Below are positions 1 to 9,070 of a DNA stretch of 64,000 nucleotides, piece after piece. Positions within the stretch are counted from its first letter, which is position 1. Each line of letters starts with the position of its first letter. The translations under genes and the position numbers were made by a program. The DNA is from Pseudomonas botevensis (GTDB lineage Bacteria; Pseudomonadota; Gammaproteobacteria; Pseudomonadales; Pseudomonadaceae), in NCBI RefSeq assembly GCF_019145475.1, contig NZ_JAHTKI010000001.1, positions 310,001 through 374,000 on the forward strand, in the 5' to 3' direction. Below the pieces are notes generated by a model that saw nothing but the letters and a program-made list of their open reading frames with translations, searched no databases and was not told the DNA's origin.

Positions 1-1467
1 CTGCTGGATCTGCGCTTGTGCCTGCTCGTACAGTTTGCTGCGCACGCCTTGCTCGCTGGTGGTCTTGCCGGCGCTGATCAGCTTGTCCAGGTCGGCATTG
101 CAGTAACGGGCGAAGTTGGTGCCGGATTTCACCGCCGCGCAGGAAAACTGCGGGGTGAGGAAGTTGTCCGGGTCGCCGTTGTCGCCGGCCCAGCCCATGA
201 ACAGCAAATCATGCTCGCCGGCCTTCGCGCGGCGAATCAGCTCGCCCCACTCAATCACGCGGATTTCCGCCTGAATGCCGATTTCCGCCAGATCCGATTG
301 CAGCAGTTGTGCGCCGAGGCTCGGGTTGGGGTTGAGCAGGCTGCCGGACGGGCGCGTCCAGATGGTGGTCTGGAAGCCGTCCTTCAGCCCGGCCTTGGCC
401 AGCAGTGCCTTGGCCTTGGTGACGTCGTGGGCGTAACCCGGCAGGTTCTTGGCGTAGCTCCAGGTGTTCGGTGGATAGGGGCCGTTGGCCGCTTCGGCGG
501 TGCCCTCGAATACAGCCTTGAGGTAGTTGTCCTTGTCGAAGGCGAGGTTGATCGCCTGCCGCACTTCCGGCTTGTCCAGCGGCGGATGCTGGCTGTTGAT
601 GCCGACGAACGCGGTCATGAACGCGTCAGTCCTTTCCACTTTCAGTGTCGGCTCTTCCTTGGCCGCCTGTACGTCCAGCGGTTTCGGCGACAGGGCGATC
701 TGGCACTCGTTACGCCGCAGTTTTTGCAGGCGCACGTTGGCGTCCGGGGTGATGGCGAAGATCAGCGGGTCCACTGAAGGCTTGCCGCCAAAGTAATCCG
801 GGTTGGCTTTGTAGCGAACCGAGGCGTCTTTCTGGAAACGGGTGAAGACGAACGGGCCGGTGCCGATCGGCTGGCTGTTGAGCTTGTCCGTCGCGTTGGC
901 TTTCAGCAGTTTGTCGGCGTATTCGGCGGAATAGATCGAGGCGAAACCCATGCTCAGGGTGGCGAGGAAGGTCGAGTCCGGGTGATCGAGGGTAAAGCGC
1001 ACGGTCAGTGGGTCCAGGGCGTCGATCTTCTTGATCAGTGTCGGCAACTGCATCGATTGGGCATGGGGGAAGCCGCTCTGGGCGACTTTGTGCCATGGGT
1101 TGGCCGGATCGAGCATGCGCTCGAAGCTGAACTTGACGTCTTCGGCGGTCAACTCGCGGCTCGGCTTGAAGTATTCGGTGGTGTGGAATTTCACCTGCGG
1201 GTGCAGCTTGAACACATAGGTCAGGCCATCGGTGCTGACTTCCCAGCTCTCGGCCAGGCTCGGGACGACCTTGCCGCTGGCGGTGTCGAAATCCACCAGG
1301 CGATTCATCAGCACGTCGGCGGAGGCGTTGGTGGTGGTCAGCGAGTTGTACTGCACCACGTCGAACCCTTCCGGGCTGGCCTCGGTGCAGACGCTCAGGG
1401 CGGCGGCGTAGGCCAGGGGGCTCAATAGTAGCGGGGCGAAGAGCAGGGGGAGGGCAGCGAGGCGCAT
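1..1467 (-). CDS. Peptide ABC transporter substrate-binding protein, DppA-like (3' end cut by window)
   Basis: Periplasmic binding protein of the SBP_bac_5 family, expected to capture di- or oligopeptides for an ABC importer. The frame is open from the ATG at 1467 to the window edge (489 codons), so the stop lies outside. Residues 1-22 form a signal peptide (basic start, leucine-rich core, AYA cleavage site). The mature part opens with LSVCTEASPEGFDVVQY, and the family segment TAEDVKFSFERMLDP follows. The order gene, then rpmB/rpmG on the opposite strand, matches the PAO1 arrangement. Peptide preference cannot be read from sequence; haem or glutathione binding are known alternatives in this family. 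Confidence 0.9.
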   Translation of the reverse strand, partial: MRLAALPLLFAPLLLSPLAYAAALSVCTEASPEGFDVVQYNSLTTTNASADVLMNRLVDFDTASGKVVPSLAESWEVSTDGLTYVFKLHPQVKFHTTEYFKPSRELTAEDVKFSFERMLDPANPWHKVAQSGFPHAQSMQLPTLIKKIDALDPLTVRFTLDHPDSTFLATLSMGFASIYSAEYADKLLKANATDKLNSQPIGTGPFVFTRFQKDASVRYKANPDYFGGKPSVDPLIFAITPDANVRLQKLRRNECQIALSPKPLDVQAAKEEPTLKVERTDAFMTAFVGINSQHPPLDKPEVRQAINLAFDKDNYLKAVFEGTAEAANGPYPPNTWSYAKNLPGYAHDVTKAKALLAKAGLKDGFQTTIWTRPSGSLLNPNPSLGAQLLQSDLAEIGIQAEIRVIEWGELIRRAKAGEHDLLFMGWAGDNGDPDNFLTPQFSCAAVKSGTNFARYCNADLDKLISAGKTTSEQGVRSKLYEQAQAQIQQ

Positions 1468-1911
1468 GGTCGGCTTCCTTTACAGTCGAAGGCCCATCTG
1501 CAAGTGCAGTCTGGAAAAGGCCTACCCTAGTGGTCGCGATTGCAAATGACTATCCCCTTTTTGTATTTTGCGCCGCCGTGGCTGCAGGATTTGTCGGAAA
1601 TGGCGGCGGGAAAAGTCGCTATCGCTGGGCTGGCGGATTTTCTGCGACGAATGGTCAAAGTTGGCGATGGCCTTGGCCCAAGGCTCTCGCGGGCAAAAAA
1701 AGCACCCTTTTGCCGATTGATTTCACACCGATTGTTGTTGCTCTCTGGTCTTTCTGGTATAAAGCAGCGCTCTTTTCTAGGGGCCCGGTTCCTTCACTGT
1801 AGGTGTAGCCGGTAAGACCTCTAAAGAATCGCGGCGCCTGGCGCCACAATGACTAGAGATTAAGCGGCCAACCCATGCCGGGTTGGGCATGTGGTTTTAG
1901 AGGGCTGAGGC
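1468..1911. other. Intergenic region between dppA-like gene and rpmB
   Basis: 444 bases without a convincing gene. It holds the promoter and a leader of about 140 bases for rpmB. Around 1870-1895 the leader can form a hairpin (AACCC...GGGTT) shortly before the rpmB start. Short frames on both strands here lack ribosome binding sites and family resemblance. Confidence 0.6.
1735..1763 (+). promoter_or_regulatory. Sigma-70 promoter for rpmB-rpmG
   Basis: TTGTTG at 1735-1740 and TATAAA at 1758-1763 are separated by exactly 17 bases, a good housekeeping -35/-10 pair. Transcription would start near 1770 and give a leader of roughly 140 nt before rpmB, room for feedback control by a ribosomal protein, though no known regulatory fold is recognised. 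Confidence 0.6.
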
Positions 1912-2145
1912 ATGTCTAGAGTATGTCAAGTTACCGGTAAGGGTCCGGTAACCGGGAATAACATTTCCCACGCAAACAACAAAACCCGTCGTCGTTTCCT
2001 GCCGAACCTGCAGCATCACCGCTTCTGGGTTGAAGAAGAGAAACGTTTCGTACGCCTGCGCGTATCCGCCAAAGGCATGCGTATCATCGACAAGCGCGGC
2101 ATCAGCGTCGTGCTGGCCGAACTTCGTCGCGATGGCAAGGTTTAA
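1912..2145 (+). CDS. rpmB: 50S ribosomal protein L28
   Basis: 77-residue large-subunit ribosomal protein, the usual bacterial length. It starts [17 protein letters not shown] and contains the family pattern [15 protein letters not shown] followed by the [19 protein letters not shown] segment. Strongly basic. A GAGGGCTGAGGC stretch before the ATG supplies the ribosome binding site. It is followed 11 bases later by rpmG, the normal rpmB-rpmG operon, and both end at the shared terminator near 2350. Confidence 0.98.
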   Translation: MSRVCQVTGKGPVTGNNISHANNKTRRRFLPNLQHHRFWVEEEKRFVRLRVSAKGMRIIDKRGISVVLAELRRDGKV

Positions 2146-2156
2146 GGGAGCTAATC

Positions 2157-2312
2157 ATGCGTGAATTGATTCGTTTGATCTCGAGCGCCGGTACTGGTCA
2201 CTTCTACACTACCGACAAGAACAAGCGTACTACCCCGGACAAAATCGAGATCAAGAAATATGATCCGGTTGTTCGCAAGCACGTGATCTACAAGGAAGGC
2301 AAAATCAAGTAA
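2157..2312 (+). CDS. rpmG: 50S ribosomal protein L33 (zinc-free form)
   Basis: 51-residue L33, beginning [19 protein letters not shown] and ending in a lysine-rich tail. It has no cysteines, so it is the zinc-independent (C-minus) type rather than the form with CXXC pairs. A GGGAG ribosome binding site sits just before the ATG. It is the second gene of the rpmB-rpmG operon; the gene is too short for many ORF callers. Confidence 0.97.
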   Translation: MRELIRLISSAGTGHFYTTDKNKRTTPDKIEIKKYDPVVRKHVIYKEGKIK

Positions 2313-2332
2313 TTGATTTTTCCCGACTGACG

Positions 2333-2369
2333 AAAAAGGCCCGTATCTCAACGATACGGGCCTTTTTTG
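2333..2369 (+). terminator. Rho-independent terminator of rpmB-rpmG
   Basis: GGCCCGTATC and GATACGGGCC form a perfect GC-rich stem around a five-base loop (TCAAC). A-tract and T-tract flank it, so it may also terminate the cupin gene arriving from the other side. Confidence 0.92.
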
Positions 2370-2410
2370 TTGCCCCGGATTCGGGTTGACCGTTCTGGCG
2401 CCGCAAATCC

Positions 2411-2773
2411 TCAGGCTTTCTGTTCGAAGATCACATAGATCTTGCGGCAGGCCTCCAGCACCTCCCACGTACCCCGGAAGCCGGCCGGGATCACGAAGCG
2501 GTCACCGACCCGCAGGGTCTTGGCGTTGCCGTCGTTGTCGCGCAGTACCGAAACACCCTGAAGGATTTCGCAGTATTCGTGCTCGGTGTAATTCACCGTC
2601 CATTGCCCGATCGCACCTTCCCACACGCCGACGTTCATCTGTCCGCAAGGGCTGTCGTACTGGTTGAACACCGCTTGTTCCGGATCGCCCTTGAGGACCT
2701 TGGCCGGATCGGGCCGATAGCGTTCGGCTTCGCTGGTGGTCAGGCTGATGTCGACGACGTTCTGGATGTTCAT
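2411..2773 (-). CDS. Cupin-domain protein, probably linked to polyamine catabolism
   Basis: 120-residue single-domain cupin. I chose the ATG at 2773 (MNIQNVVDISLTT) because AGGGGA lies 8 bases upstream; a longer frame starting at 2845 has no such site. The core carries YTEHEYCEILQGVSVL (cupin motif 1, with H and E metal-type ligands) and a motif-2-like DRFVIPAGFRGTWEV. Similar small cupins accompany amine-oxidation genes in pseudomonads, and here it is divergent from a KauB-type aldehyde dehydrogenase. The substrate or ligand is unknown. Confidence 0.85.
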   Translation of the reverse strand: MNIQNVVDISLTTSEAERYRPDPAKVLKGDPEQAVFNQYDSPCGQMNVGVWEGAIGQWTVNYTEHEYCEILQGVSVLRDNDGNAKTLRVGDRFVIPAGFRGTWEVLEACRKIYVIFEQKA

Positions 2774-3011
2774 TGTTGTTATCCCCTGTGAATGCGGCGC
2801 GATTGTCTGGAAAGGGCCAAAGTCTATGTTTATTAAATTGAACACCGCAAGGCTGTATAGCGACCTTATGTCAAATATATTGAAACAAACCCGGCCGCTG
2901 GTTTAGGGTGGCGGGTGCCTTGGGCCGAAAAGCAGGCTGGCCGGGCAGAATTCCCGAGGACGCTGGCGAAGATCGCGCGGCGCTCGTATTCAACAAGAGG
3001 AGGACTCTCGA

Positions 3012-4505
3012 ATGACCACCCTGACTCGTGCCGACTGGGAACAACGCGCCAGCGACCTGAAGATCGAAGGCCGCGCTTACCTCAATGGCGAGTACACCAA
3101 CGCCGTTTCCGGCGAAACCTTCGAGTGCATCAGCCCGGTCGACGGCCGTCTGCTGGGCAAGATTGCCAGCTGTGATGCCGCCGACGCCCAGCGCGCCGTG
3201 GAAAATGCCCGCGCCACCTTCAATTCCGGCGTCTGGTCGCGCCTGGCGCCGACCAAACGCAAAGCCACCATGATTCGTTTCGCCGGCCTGCTCAAGCAGC
3301 ACGCCGAAGAACTGGCCCTGCTCGAAACCCTGGACATGGGCAAGCCGATCAGCGATTCGCTGTACATCGACGTACCGGGTGCGGCGCAAGCGCTGAGCTG
3401 GAGCGGTGAAGCGATCGACAAGATCTACGATGAAGTCGCCGCGACCCCGCACGATCAACTGGGTCTGGTGACCCGTGAACCTGTGGGCGTGGTCGGTGCC
3501 ATTGTGCCGTGGAACTTCCCGCTGATGATGGCCTGCTGGAAGCTGGGTCCGGCGCTGTCGACCGGTAACTCGGTGATCCTCAAGCCGTCGGAAAAATCCC
3601 CGCTGACCGCCATTCGTATCGCTGCCCTGGCGGTCGAGGCCGGCATTCCGAAAGGCGTGCTCAACGTGCTGCCGGGCTACGGCCACACCGTTGGCAAGGC
3701 GCTGGCCCTGCATAACGACGTCGACACCCTGGTGTTCACCGGTTCGACCAAGATCGCCAAGCAACTGATGATCTATTCCGGCGAGTCGAACATGAAGCGC
3801 GTCTGGCTGGAGGCCGGTGGCAAGAGCCCGAACATCGTGTTCGCCGATGCCCCGGATCTGCAAGCGGCCGCCGAATCCGCCGCCAGCGCCATCGCCTTCA
3901 ACCAGGGCGAGGTCTGCACCGCCGGTTCGCGCCTGCTGGTCGAGCGTTCGATCAAGGACAAATTCCTGCCGCTGGTGATCGAGGCCCTGAAAGCCTGGAA
4001 ACCGGGCAATCCGCTGGATCCGGCCACCAACGTCGGTGCGCTGGTGGACACCCAGCAGATGAACACCGTGCTGTCCTACATCGAATCGGGTCACACCGAT
4101 GGCGCCAAACTGGTGGCCGGTGGCAAGCGCATCCTGCAGGAAACCGGTGGCACCTACGTCGAGCCGACGATTTTCGACGGCGTAAGCAACGCGATGAAAA
4201 TTGCCCAGGAAGAAATCTTCGGCCCGGTGTTGTCGGTCATCACCTTCGATACCGCCGAGGAAGCGATCAACATCGCCAACGACACGCCGTACGGTCTGGC
4301 GGCAGCGGTGTGGACGGCTGACATCTCCAAAGCGCACCTGACTGCCAAGGCCTTGCGTGCCGGCAGCGTGTGGGTCAACCAGTACGACGGCGGCGACATG
4401 ACCGCACCGTTCGGCGGCTTCAAGCAGTCGGGCAACGGTCGTGACAAGTCGTTGCATGCGTTCGACAAGTACACCGAACTGAAGGCGACCTGGATCAAGC
4501 TGTAA
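3012..4505 (+). CDS. kauB: NAD(P)-dependent aldehyde dehydrogenase, KauB/PuuC type
   Basis: 497-residue aldehyde dehydrogenase, likely oxidising gamma-glutamyl-aminobutyraldehyde or guanidinobutyraldehyde in putrescine, agmatine and arginine breakdown. Visible motifs: PWNF with Asn168, KPSE with Lys191 for cofactor binding, the GSTKIAK turn, general base Glu267 in LEAGGKSPN, and the nucleophile Cys302 in GEVCTAGSR. A strong AGAGGAGGA ribosome binding site precedes the ATG. Its position next to the cupin and near the PuuB-like oxidase and PuuR-like regulator supports a polyamine role. The exact aldehyde cannot be fixed from sequence. Confidence 0.93.
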   Translation: MTTLTRADWEQRASDLKIEGRAYLNGEYTNAVSGETFECISPVDGRLLGKIASCDAADAQRAVENARATFNSGVWSRLAPTKRKATMIRFAGLLKQHAEELALLETLDMGKPISDSLYIDVPGAAQALSWSGEAIDKIYDEVAATPHDQLGLVTREPVGVVGAIVPWNFPLMMACWKLGPALSTGNSVILKPSEKSPLTAIRIAALAVEAGIPKGVLNVLPGYGHTVGKALALHNDVDTLVFTGSTKIAKQLMIYSGESNMKRVWLEAGGKSPNIVFADAPDLQAAAESAASAIAFNQGEVCTAGSRLLVERSIKDKFLPLVIEALKAWKPGNPLDPATNVGALVDTQQMNTVLSYIESGHTDGAKLVAGGKRILQETGGTYVEPTIFDGVSNAMKIAQEEIFGPVLSVITFDTAEEAINIANDTPYGLAAAVWTADISKAHLTAKALRAGSVWVNQYDGGDMTAPFGGFKQSGNGRDKSLHAFDKYTELKATWIKL

Positions 4506-4510
4506 TCCGT

Positions 4511-4540
4511 TGACGGGAGCCTGCCCGGTCAGGCTCCCGC
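4511..4540 (+). terminator. Hairpin after kauB
   Basis: GGGAGCCTG at 4515-4523 pairs perfectly with CAGGCTCCC at 4530-4538 around a six-base loop. There is no T-tract, so termination strength is uncertain. Confidence 0.5.
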
Positions 4541-4558
4541 ACAACCCAGAGATCCCTT

Positions 4559-4646
4559 GTGGGAGCGGGTTTGCCCGCGAATGCGGTGTATCAGTCAGCC
4601 AATGGGCTGAAGGTGCAGGCGTATTCGCGGGCAAGCCTGCTCCCAC
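4559..4646. repeat. REP pair in inverted orientation (BIME-like)
   Basis: GTGGGAGCGGGTTTGCCCGC at the left is matched by an inverted copy ending GCCTGCTCCCAC at the right, with about 40 bases between. This is the common REP type of fluorescent pseudomonads. Confidence 0.88.
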
Positions 4647-4689
4647 ATTTGTTATGTGTGGCAAATAAATATCCACAGGAGCGTGGAAC

Positions 4690-5835
4690 ATGCGGTGGGC
4701 GACGTATTTCGCCGTGTTGGCGTCTGTCTTGAGTGTCGGCCTGGCCCTGGGGGTCAGCATGCCGCTGGTGTCGTTGCGCCTGGAGAGCTGGGGCTATGGC
4801 TCGTTCGCTATCGGCGTGATGGCCGCGATGCCGGCGATTGGCGTGTTGCTGGGGGCGAAGATTTCCAGTCATCTGGCGGCGCGGCTCGGCACGGCCAATC
4901 TGATGCGCCTGTGCCTGTGGGCCGGGGCGCTGTCCATCGGTCTGTTGGCGCTGCTGCCGAGCTATCCGATCTGGCTGGTGCTGCGGTTGATGATCGGGGT
5001 GATCCTGACCATCGTGTTCATCCTCGGCGAGAGCTGGATCAATCAATTGGTGGTCGAGCAATGGCGCGGGCGCCTGGTGGCGCTGTACGGCAGCAGTTAT
5101 GCGTTGAGCCAGTTGTCCGGGCCGTTGCTGCTCGGTGTGCTGGGCACTGAGCACGACTACGGCTTCTGGGTCGGCGTCGGCCTGCTGACGGTTTCGCCGT
5201 TGCTGTTGCTGGGGCGTAGCGGTGCGCCGAGCAGCGAGGCCAGCAGCGTGACCTTCGGCGATTTGTGGGGGTTCAGTCGTGAGCTGCCGGCGATTGCCTG
5301 GGCGGTGTCGTTGTTTGCTGCGTTCGAGGCGATGATCCTGACGTTGCTGCCGGTGTACTGCCTGCAACAGGGCTTCACCGCAGAAATCGCCTTGGCGATG
5401 GTCAGTACCGTGGTGGTCGGTGATGCGCTGCTGCAACTGCCGATTGGGGCATTGGCCGATTACCTGTCGCGGCGCACGTTGTTCACCGGATGCGCGCTGG
5501 CGTTGCTGCTGTCGAGCCTGGCGATTCCGCTGTTGATCGATACCTTGCTGATCTGGCCGCTGTGGGTGCTGTTCGGCGCCAGTGCCGGTGGGTTGTTCAC
5601 CCTGTCGCTGATTCTGATCGGCGAGCGCTACCGTGACGATGCGCTGGTGCGGGCCAATGCGCACATCGCGCAACTTTGGGGTGTCGGCTGCCTGATCGGG
5701 CCGTTGATGGCGGGTGCGGGGAGCCAGTGGCTCACCGGGCATGCGCTGCCGTTGCTGATGGCGATCGGGGCGTTCGGGCTGGTGATTCTGGTGTCGCGGC
5801 AGGGCGCGTTTGGCACTGTCGCCGAACCTGCCTGA
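4690..5835 (+). CDS. MFS transporter, YcaD-like
   Basis: 381-residue inner-membrane protein with about 12 hydrophobic segments, typical for a major facilitator. The first helix pair (SVGLALGVSMPLVSLRLE) and the GAKISSHLAARLG loop between helices 2 and 3 match the family. It resembles the YcaD subgroup, whose substrate is unknown. The ATG follows AGGAG at 8 bases. It stands alone between the REP pair and the convergent phospholipase-D gene, with no regulator or pathway gene attached, so no cargo can be proposed. Confidence 0.88.
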   Translation: MRWATYFAVLASVLSVGLALGVSMPLVSLRLESWGYGSFAIGVMAAMPAIGVLLGAKISSHLAARLGTANLMRLCLWAGALSIGLLALLPSYPIWLVLRLMIGVILTIVFILGESWINQLVVEQWRGRLVALYGSSYALSQLSGPLLLGVLGTEHDYGFWVGVGLLTVSPLLLLGRSGAPSSEASSVTFGDLWGFSRELPAIAWAVSLFAAFEAMILTLLPVYCLQQGFTAEIALAMVSTVVVGDALLQLPIGALADYLSRRTLFTGCALALLLSSLAIPLLIDTLLIWPLWVLFGASAGGLFTLSLILIGERYRDDALVRANAHIAQLWGVGCLIGPLMAGAGSQWLTGHALPLLMAIGAFGLVILVSRQGAFGTVAEPA

Positions 5836-5840
5836 GGCGG

Positions 5841-7409
5841 CTAGAGCATCCGCTCAAGTCCCACCGTGGTGCTGAACCACGCATTGAAGCGCCGCCACCA
5901 GCTCCCGGGTTCCTTGGTCAGGATATGTTTCTGGCCATTGTCCTCGGTTTCCCAGACGATCCGCCCATCTTGCAGTTTCGCCTCGTAACTCAGCGCCGGG
6001 GCCATACCCTGCAGGGCCAGTTCCCGGACGTGGGCGGCGAGTTCCGGGCTGTCCACCAGCACGCCGACTTCGGTGTTCCACAGCACCGAGCGCGGGTCGA
6101 AGTTGAATGAGCCGATAAACGATTTCTGCCGGTCGAAGATCATCGCCTTGCTGTGCAGGCTGGAATCCGAGCCACGGAAGGACTTGCTGTAAAACACATG
6201 CGGGCCGCTGCCGAAGTTATCCCCAGGCTGGCGCCGCAGTTCGAACAGTTTTACGCCGTGCTCCAGCAACGCCTTGCGATACGGCGCATAGCCGCCATGC
6301 ACCGCCGGTACGTCGGTGGCCTCCAGCGAGTTGGTCAGCAGGCTCACGGCGACTCCGGCATCGGCGCGTCCGGTCAGGTACACCAACCCCGGCTGGCCCG
6401 GCACGAAGTAGGCCGAAATCATGATCAGCTCTTTACTGACACCGTTCAGCTCCGGCGCCAGTTGCGTGGTCAGCAGCAATTGCGGATCGGGTTCATCCTT
6501 GGCCAGCACCTTGCTCGGTGCATCCCACAGCGCCTGGTTCCAGGCCCAGATCAGCTCCTTGCGCCAGATGTCCATGCGCGGTTCGGTGGTGAAGGTCATC
6601 AACTGCTGGTACAGCGCGTGGTTCTGCTTGCGGGTTTCCTCCAGGGATTCTTCCAGACGTGTGCGGGTGTTCTGCAAGTCCTTCTGGGTGGGTTTGCTGG
6701 AGAGGAATTCGTCGATCGGTTTGCTCAGTGCGCTGTTCCAGTATTGGTCGAAGCTGTGCCCGAGCTGTTCGGCCACCGGCCCGACGCTGAGCATGTCGAT
6801 GTCGGTGAAATTCAGATTGGGCTCGGCGTCGAAGTATTCGTCACCCAGATTGCGTCCGCCGACGATGGCCGCGCTGTTGTCCGCCAGCCACAGTTTGTTG
6901 TGCATGCGCCGATGTTGCAGCGACAGGTTGAACAGGCGCCCGGCGGCGCGGGTCACGCCCGTGCTGCGTCCCAGGTGCAGCGGGTTGAACAGGCGAATCT
7001 GGATCTGCGGATGCGCCGCCAGTGTGGCGATGATCAGGTCGAGGCCGTCGCTGGTGGTGTCATCCAGCAGGATTCGCACCCGCACGCCACGGTCGGCGGC
7101 TTTCAGCACTTCTTCCACCAGCATGCGGGTGCTGATGCCGTCGTGGACGATGTAGTACTGCAAGTCGAGGCTGCTTTGCGCGCTGCGAATCAGTTCGGCG
7201 CGGGCGGTGAAGGCTTCGGTGCTGTTGGACAGCAGGCGAAATCCGGACTGCCCCTTGTACGGCGCCGCCTGGGCCTGGATCGAGCGGCCGAAACTGGAGC
7301 CGGACGCGGGCAGCGCCTGGCTCGGTTCGCGCGGTGCGTCGAGGGTTGCGCAACCGCCAAGGAACGAGGCGAGTAGCAGCAGAGCGAGTAGGGGCTGTCT
7401 GAAGCTCAC
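5841..7409 (-). CDS. Phospholipase D-family lipoprotein, ClsC-like
   Basis: 522-residue protein with a lipoprotein signal (LASFLGGC, lipid-bearing Cys20) and two complete HKD motifs: His170-Lys172-Asp177 (HNKLWLAD) and His419-Lys421-Asp426 (HSKAMIFD). Two HKD motifs in one chain are the hallmark of phospholipase D and cardiolipin synthase enzymes. Length and architecture fit the ClsC type, which makes cardiolipin from phosphatidylglycerol and phosphatidylethanolamine. It starts with GTG at 7409. Likely periplasmic and membrane-anchored. Phosphatidyl transfer and hydrolysis cannot be told apart from sequence. Confidence 0.9.
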   Translation of the reverse strand: MSFRQPLLALLLLASFLGGCATLDAPREPSQALPASGSSFGRSIQAQAAPYKGQSGFRLLSNSTEAFTARAELIRSAQSSLDLQYYIVHDGISTRMLVEEVLKAADRGVRVRILLDDTTSDGLDLIIATLAAHPQIQIRLFNPLHLGRSTGVTRAAGRLFNLSLQHRRMHNKLWLADNSAAIVGGRNLGDEYFDAEPNLNFTDIDMLSVGPVAEQLGHSFDQYWNSALSKPIDEFLSSKPTQKDLQNTRTRLEESLEETRKQNHALYQQLMTFTTEPRMDIWRKELIWAWNQALWDAPSKVLAKDEPDPQLLLTTQLAPELNGVSKELIMISAYFVPGQPGLVYLTGRADAGVAVSLLTNSLEATDVPAVHGGYAPYRKALLEHGVKLFELRRQPGDNFGSGPHVFYSKSFRGSDSSLHSKAMIFDRQKSFIGSFNFDPRSVLWNTEVGVLVDSPELAAHVRELALQGMAPALSYEAKLQDGRIVWETEDNGQKHILTKEPGSWWRRFNAWFSTTVGLERML

Positions 7410-7469
7410 GTGGGATCGTTCCGATTGTCGGCGGGTGTCGGCATATGGACGCTGGTTGCTCGAGAAAAG

Positions 7470-8891
7470 TCAGTCGTTGTCGGCCAGCAGTCTGATCGCT
7501 GTCGCGCCGACCTTGCGCACCGCGTCTTCGATCTGCGGCGTTGGTTTGGCAGCGTAGTTCATTCGCAGGCAATTGCGGTACTTGCCCGAGGCGGAAAAAA
7601 TGCTGCCGACGGCAATCTGTACGCCCTGATCGTGCAGCGCACGATTCAGTTTCAGGGTATCGAAACCTTCCGGCAGTTCGACCCACAGCATGAAGCTGCC
7701 CTGGGGACGGCTGGCGCGGGTGCCGGCCGGGAAGTAGCGGGTCACCCAGTCGATCATCACATCACGATTGCGCTGGTATTGCGTGCGCATCCGCCGCAAA
7801 TGCGGTTCGAAATGGCCGGACTTGAGAAATTCGGCAATGGCGATCTGTGGTTGCGGTGCGGTGGAGCCGGTGCTGATGTATTTCATGTGCAGCACCCGTT
7901 CCAGATACCGGCCCGGCGCCACCCAGCCAATGCGCAGGCCCGGCGCGAGGGTCTTGGAAAACGAGCTGCATAGCAACACGCGGCCGTCCTCGTCGAAGGA
8001 CTTGATCGTGCGCGGACGCGGGTAGGTGTAGGCCAGTTCGCCATACACATCGTCCTCGATGATTGCCACGTCGAAGCGCTGTGCCAGGTTGAGCAGCGCA
8101 CGTTTGCGCGCCTCCGGCATGATGTAGCCGAGCGGGTTGTTGCAGTTGGGGGTGAGCTGAATGACCTTGATCGGCCATTGCTCGAGCGCCAGTTCCAGGG
8201 CTTCGAGGCTGATGCCGGTGAGCGGGTCGGTGGGGATTTCCAGCGCCTTCATGCCCAGGCCCTTGAGGGTCTGCATGGCGCCGTGAAAGCTGGGCGAGTC
8301 CACCGCGACGATGTCGCCGGGTTCGCAGATCGCATGGATGCTGGTGGACAGCGCTTCATGGCAACCGGTGGTGACCACCAGATCGCTGGCGCTCAACTGG
8401 CAACCGGAATCGAGCATCAGCCGGGCGATCTGTTCGCGCAGTTCGAGGGTGCCGTGGATGTTGTCGTAATACAGACCGGGCATGTCCTGACGGCGACTGA
8501 TTCGCGCCAGCCCGCGCAGCAGCGGCTTCATGGTCGGCGAACTGATGTCCGGCATGCCGCGCCCCAGTTGCACCACGTCTTTGCGCGGCACCGCGCGAAT
8601 CAACTCCAGCACCTGATCCCACTGGGAAATCTCCACCGGCCGCTGCGCCGGGCGGCCCACCGCAGGCAGTTCCGGCAGTTCGCGACCGACTGGCACGAAG
8701 TACCCGGATTTGGGTTTGGGCGTGGCCAGGCCGCTGTCTTCCAGCATCCGGTAAGCCTGTTGCACCGTGCTCAGGCTGACCCCGTGCTCGACGCTCAAGG
8801 CGCGCACCGACGGCAGGCGATCACCGGGACGATAGAAGCCTTGTTCGATGCGGGTGCCGAGCAATTCGGCGAGATTCACATAAAGGGTCAT
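7470..8891 (-). CDS. MocR-type regulator: GntR helix-turn-helix fused to PLP aminotransferase fold
   Basis: 473 residues from the ATG at 8891, preferred over an upstream ATG at 8921 because the latter has no ribosome binding site. Residues 1-70 form a GntR winged helix (GDRLPSVRALSVEHGVS and STVQQAYRMLEDSG). The rest is a class I aminotransferase domain with NCNNPLGY, IIEDDVYGELAY and the PLP lysine at residue 313 in SSFSKTLAPGLRIGW. MocR proteins act as transcription factors sensing PLP or amino compounds. The divergent DUF1127 gene, with an inverted repeat between them, is a likely target. Confidence 0.92.
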   Translation of the reverse strand: MTLYVNLAELLGTRIEQGFYRPGDRLPSVRALSVEHGVSLSTVQQAYRMLEDSGLATPKPKSGYFVPVGRELPELPAVGRPAQRPVEISQWDQVLELIRAVPRKDVVQLGRGMPDISSPTMKPLLRGLARISRRQDMPGLYYDNIHGTLELREQIARLMLDSGCQLSASDLVVTTGCHEALSTSIHAICEPGDIVAVDSPSFHGAMQTLKGLGMKALEIPTDPLTGISLEALELALEQWPIKVIQLTPNCNNPLGYIMPEARKRALLNLAQRFDVAIIEDDVYGELAYTYPRPRTIKSFDEDGRVLLCSSFSKTLAPGLRIGWVAPGRYLERVLHMKYISTGSTAPQPQIAIAEFLKSGHFEPHLRRMRTQYQRNRDVMIDWVTRYFPAGTRASRPQGSFMLWVELPEGFDTLKLNRALHDQGVQIAVGSIFSASGKYRNCLRMNYAAKPTPQIEDAVRKVGATAIRLLADND

Positions 8892-8972
8892 GACACTGCC
8901 TCGGTACGGATGATTCGGCAAACCGGTACAGATGCGGCAAAAATCGGCAATTCAGAGTTTCGGTCAAGCAAT

Positions 8973-8991
8973 CTGTATGGAGTTAATACAG
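8973..8991. promoter_or_regulatory. Putative MocR operator (CTGTAT-N7-ATACAG)
   Basis: A perfect 6-7-6 inverted repeat lies between the divergent MocR and DUF1127 genes. Further ATCTGTA-like half-sites occur at 8971 and just after 9000. The position fits autoregulation plus control of the DUF1127 gene. Confidence 0.45.
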
Positions 8992-9070
8992 GTTGGTTGA
9001 ATCTGTAATGCTTTTGCTCGCCCGCGCATCATGGAATCTCTGGCTACCCAAGTAAACAGGAGCATTGAAA

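Noticed and set aside
4591..5742. 383-residue minus-strand frame opposite the MFS gene
   Set aside because: Gln/Arg/His-rich, no ribosome binding site or domain; a GC-bias shadow of the transporter.
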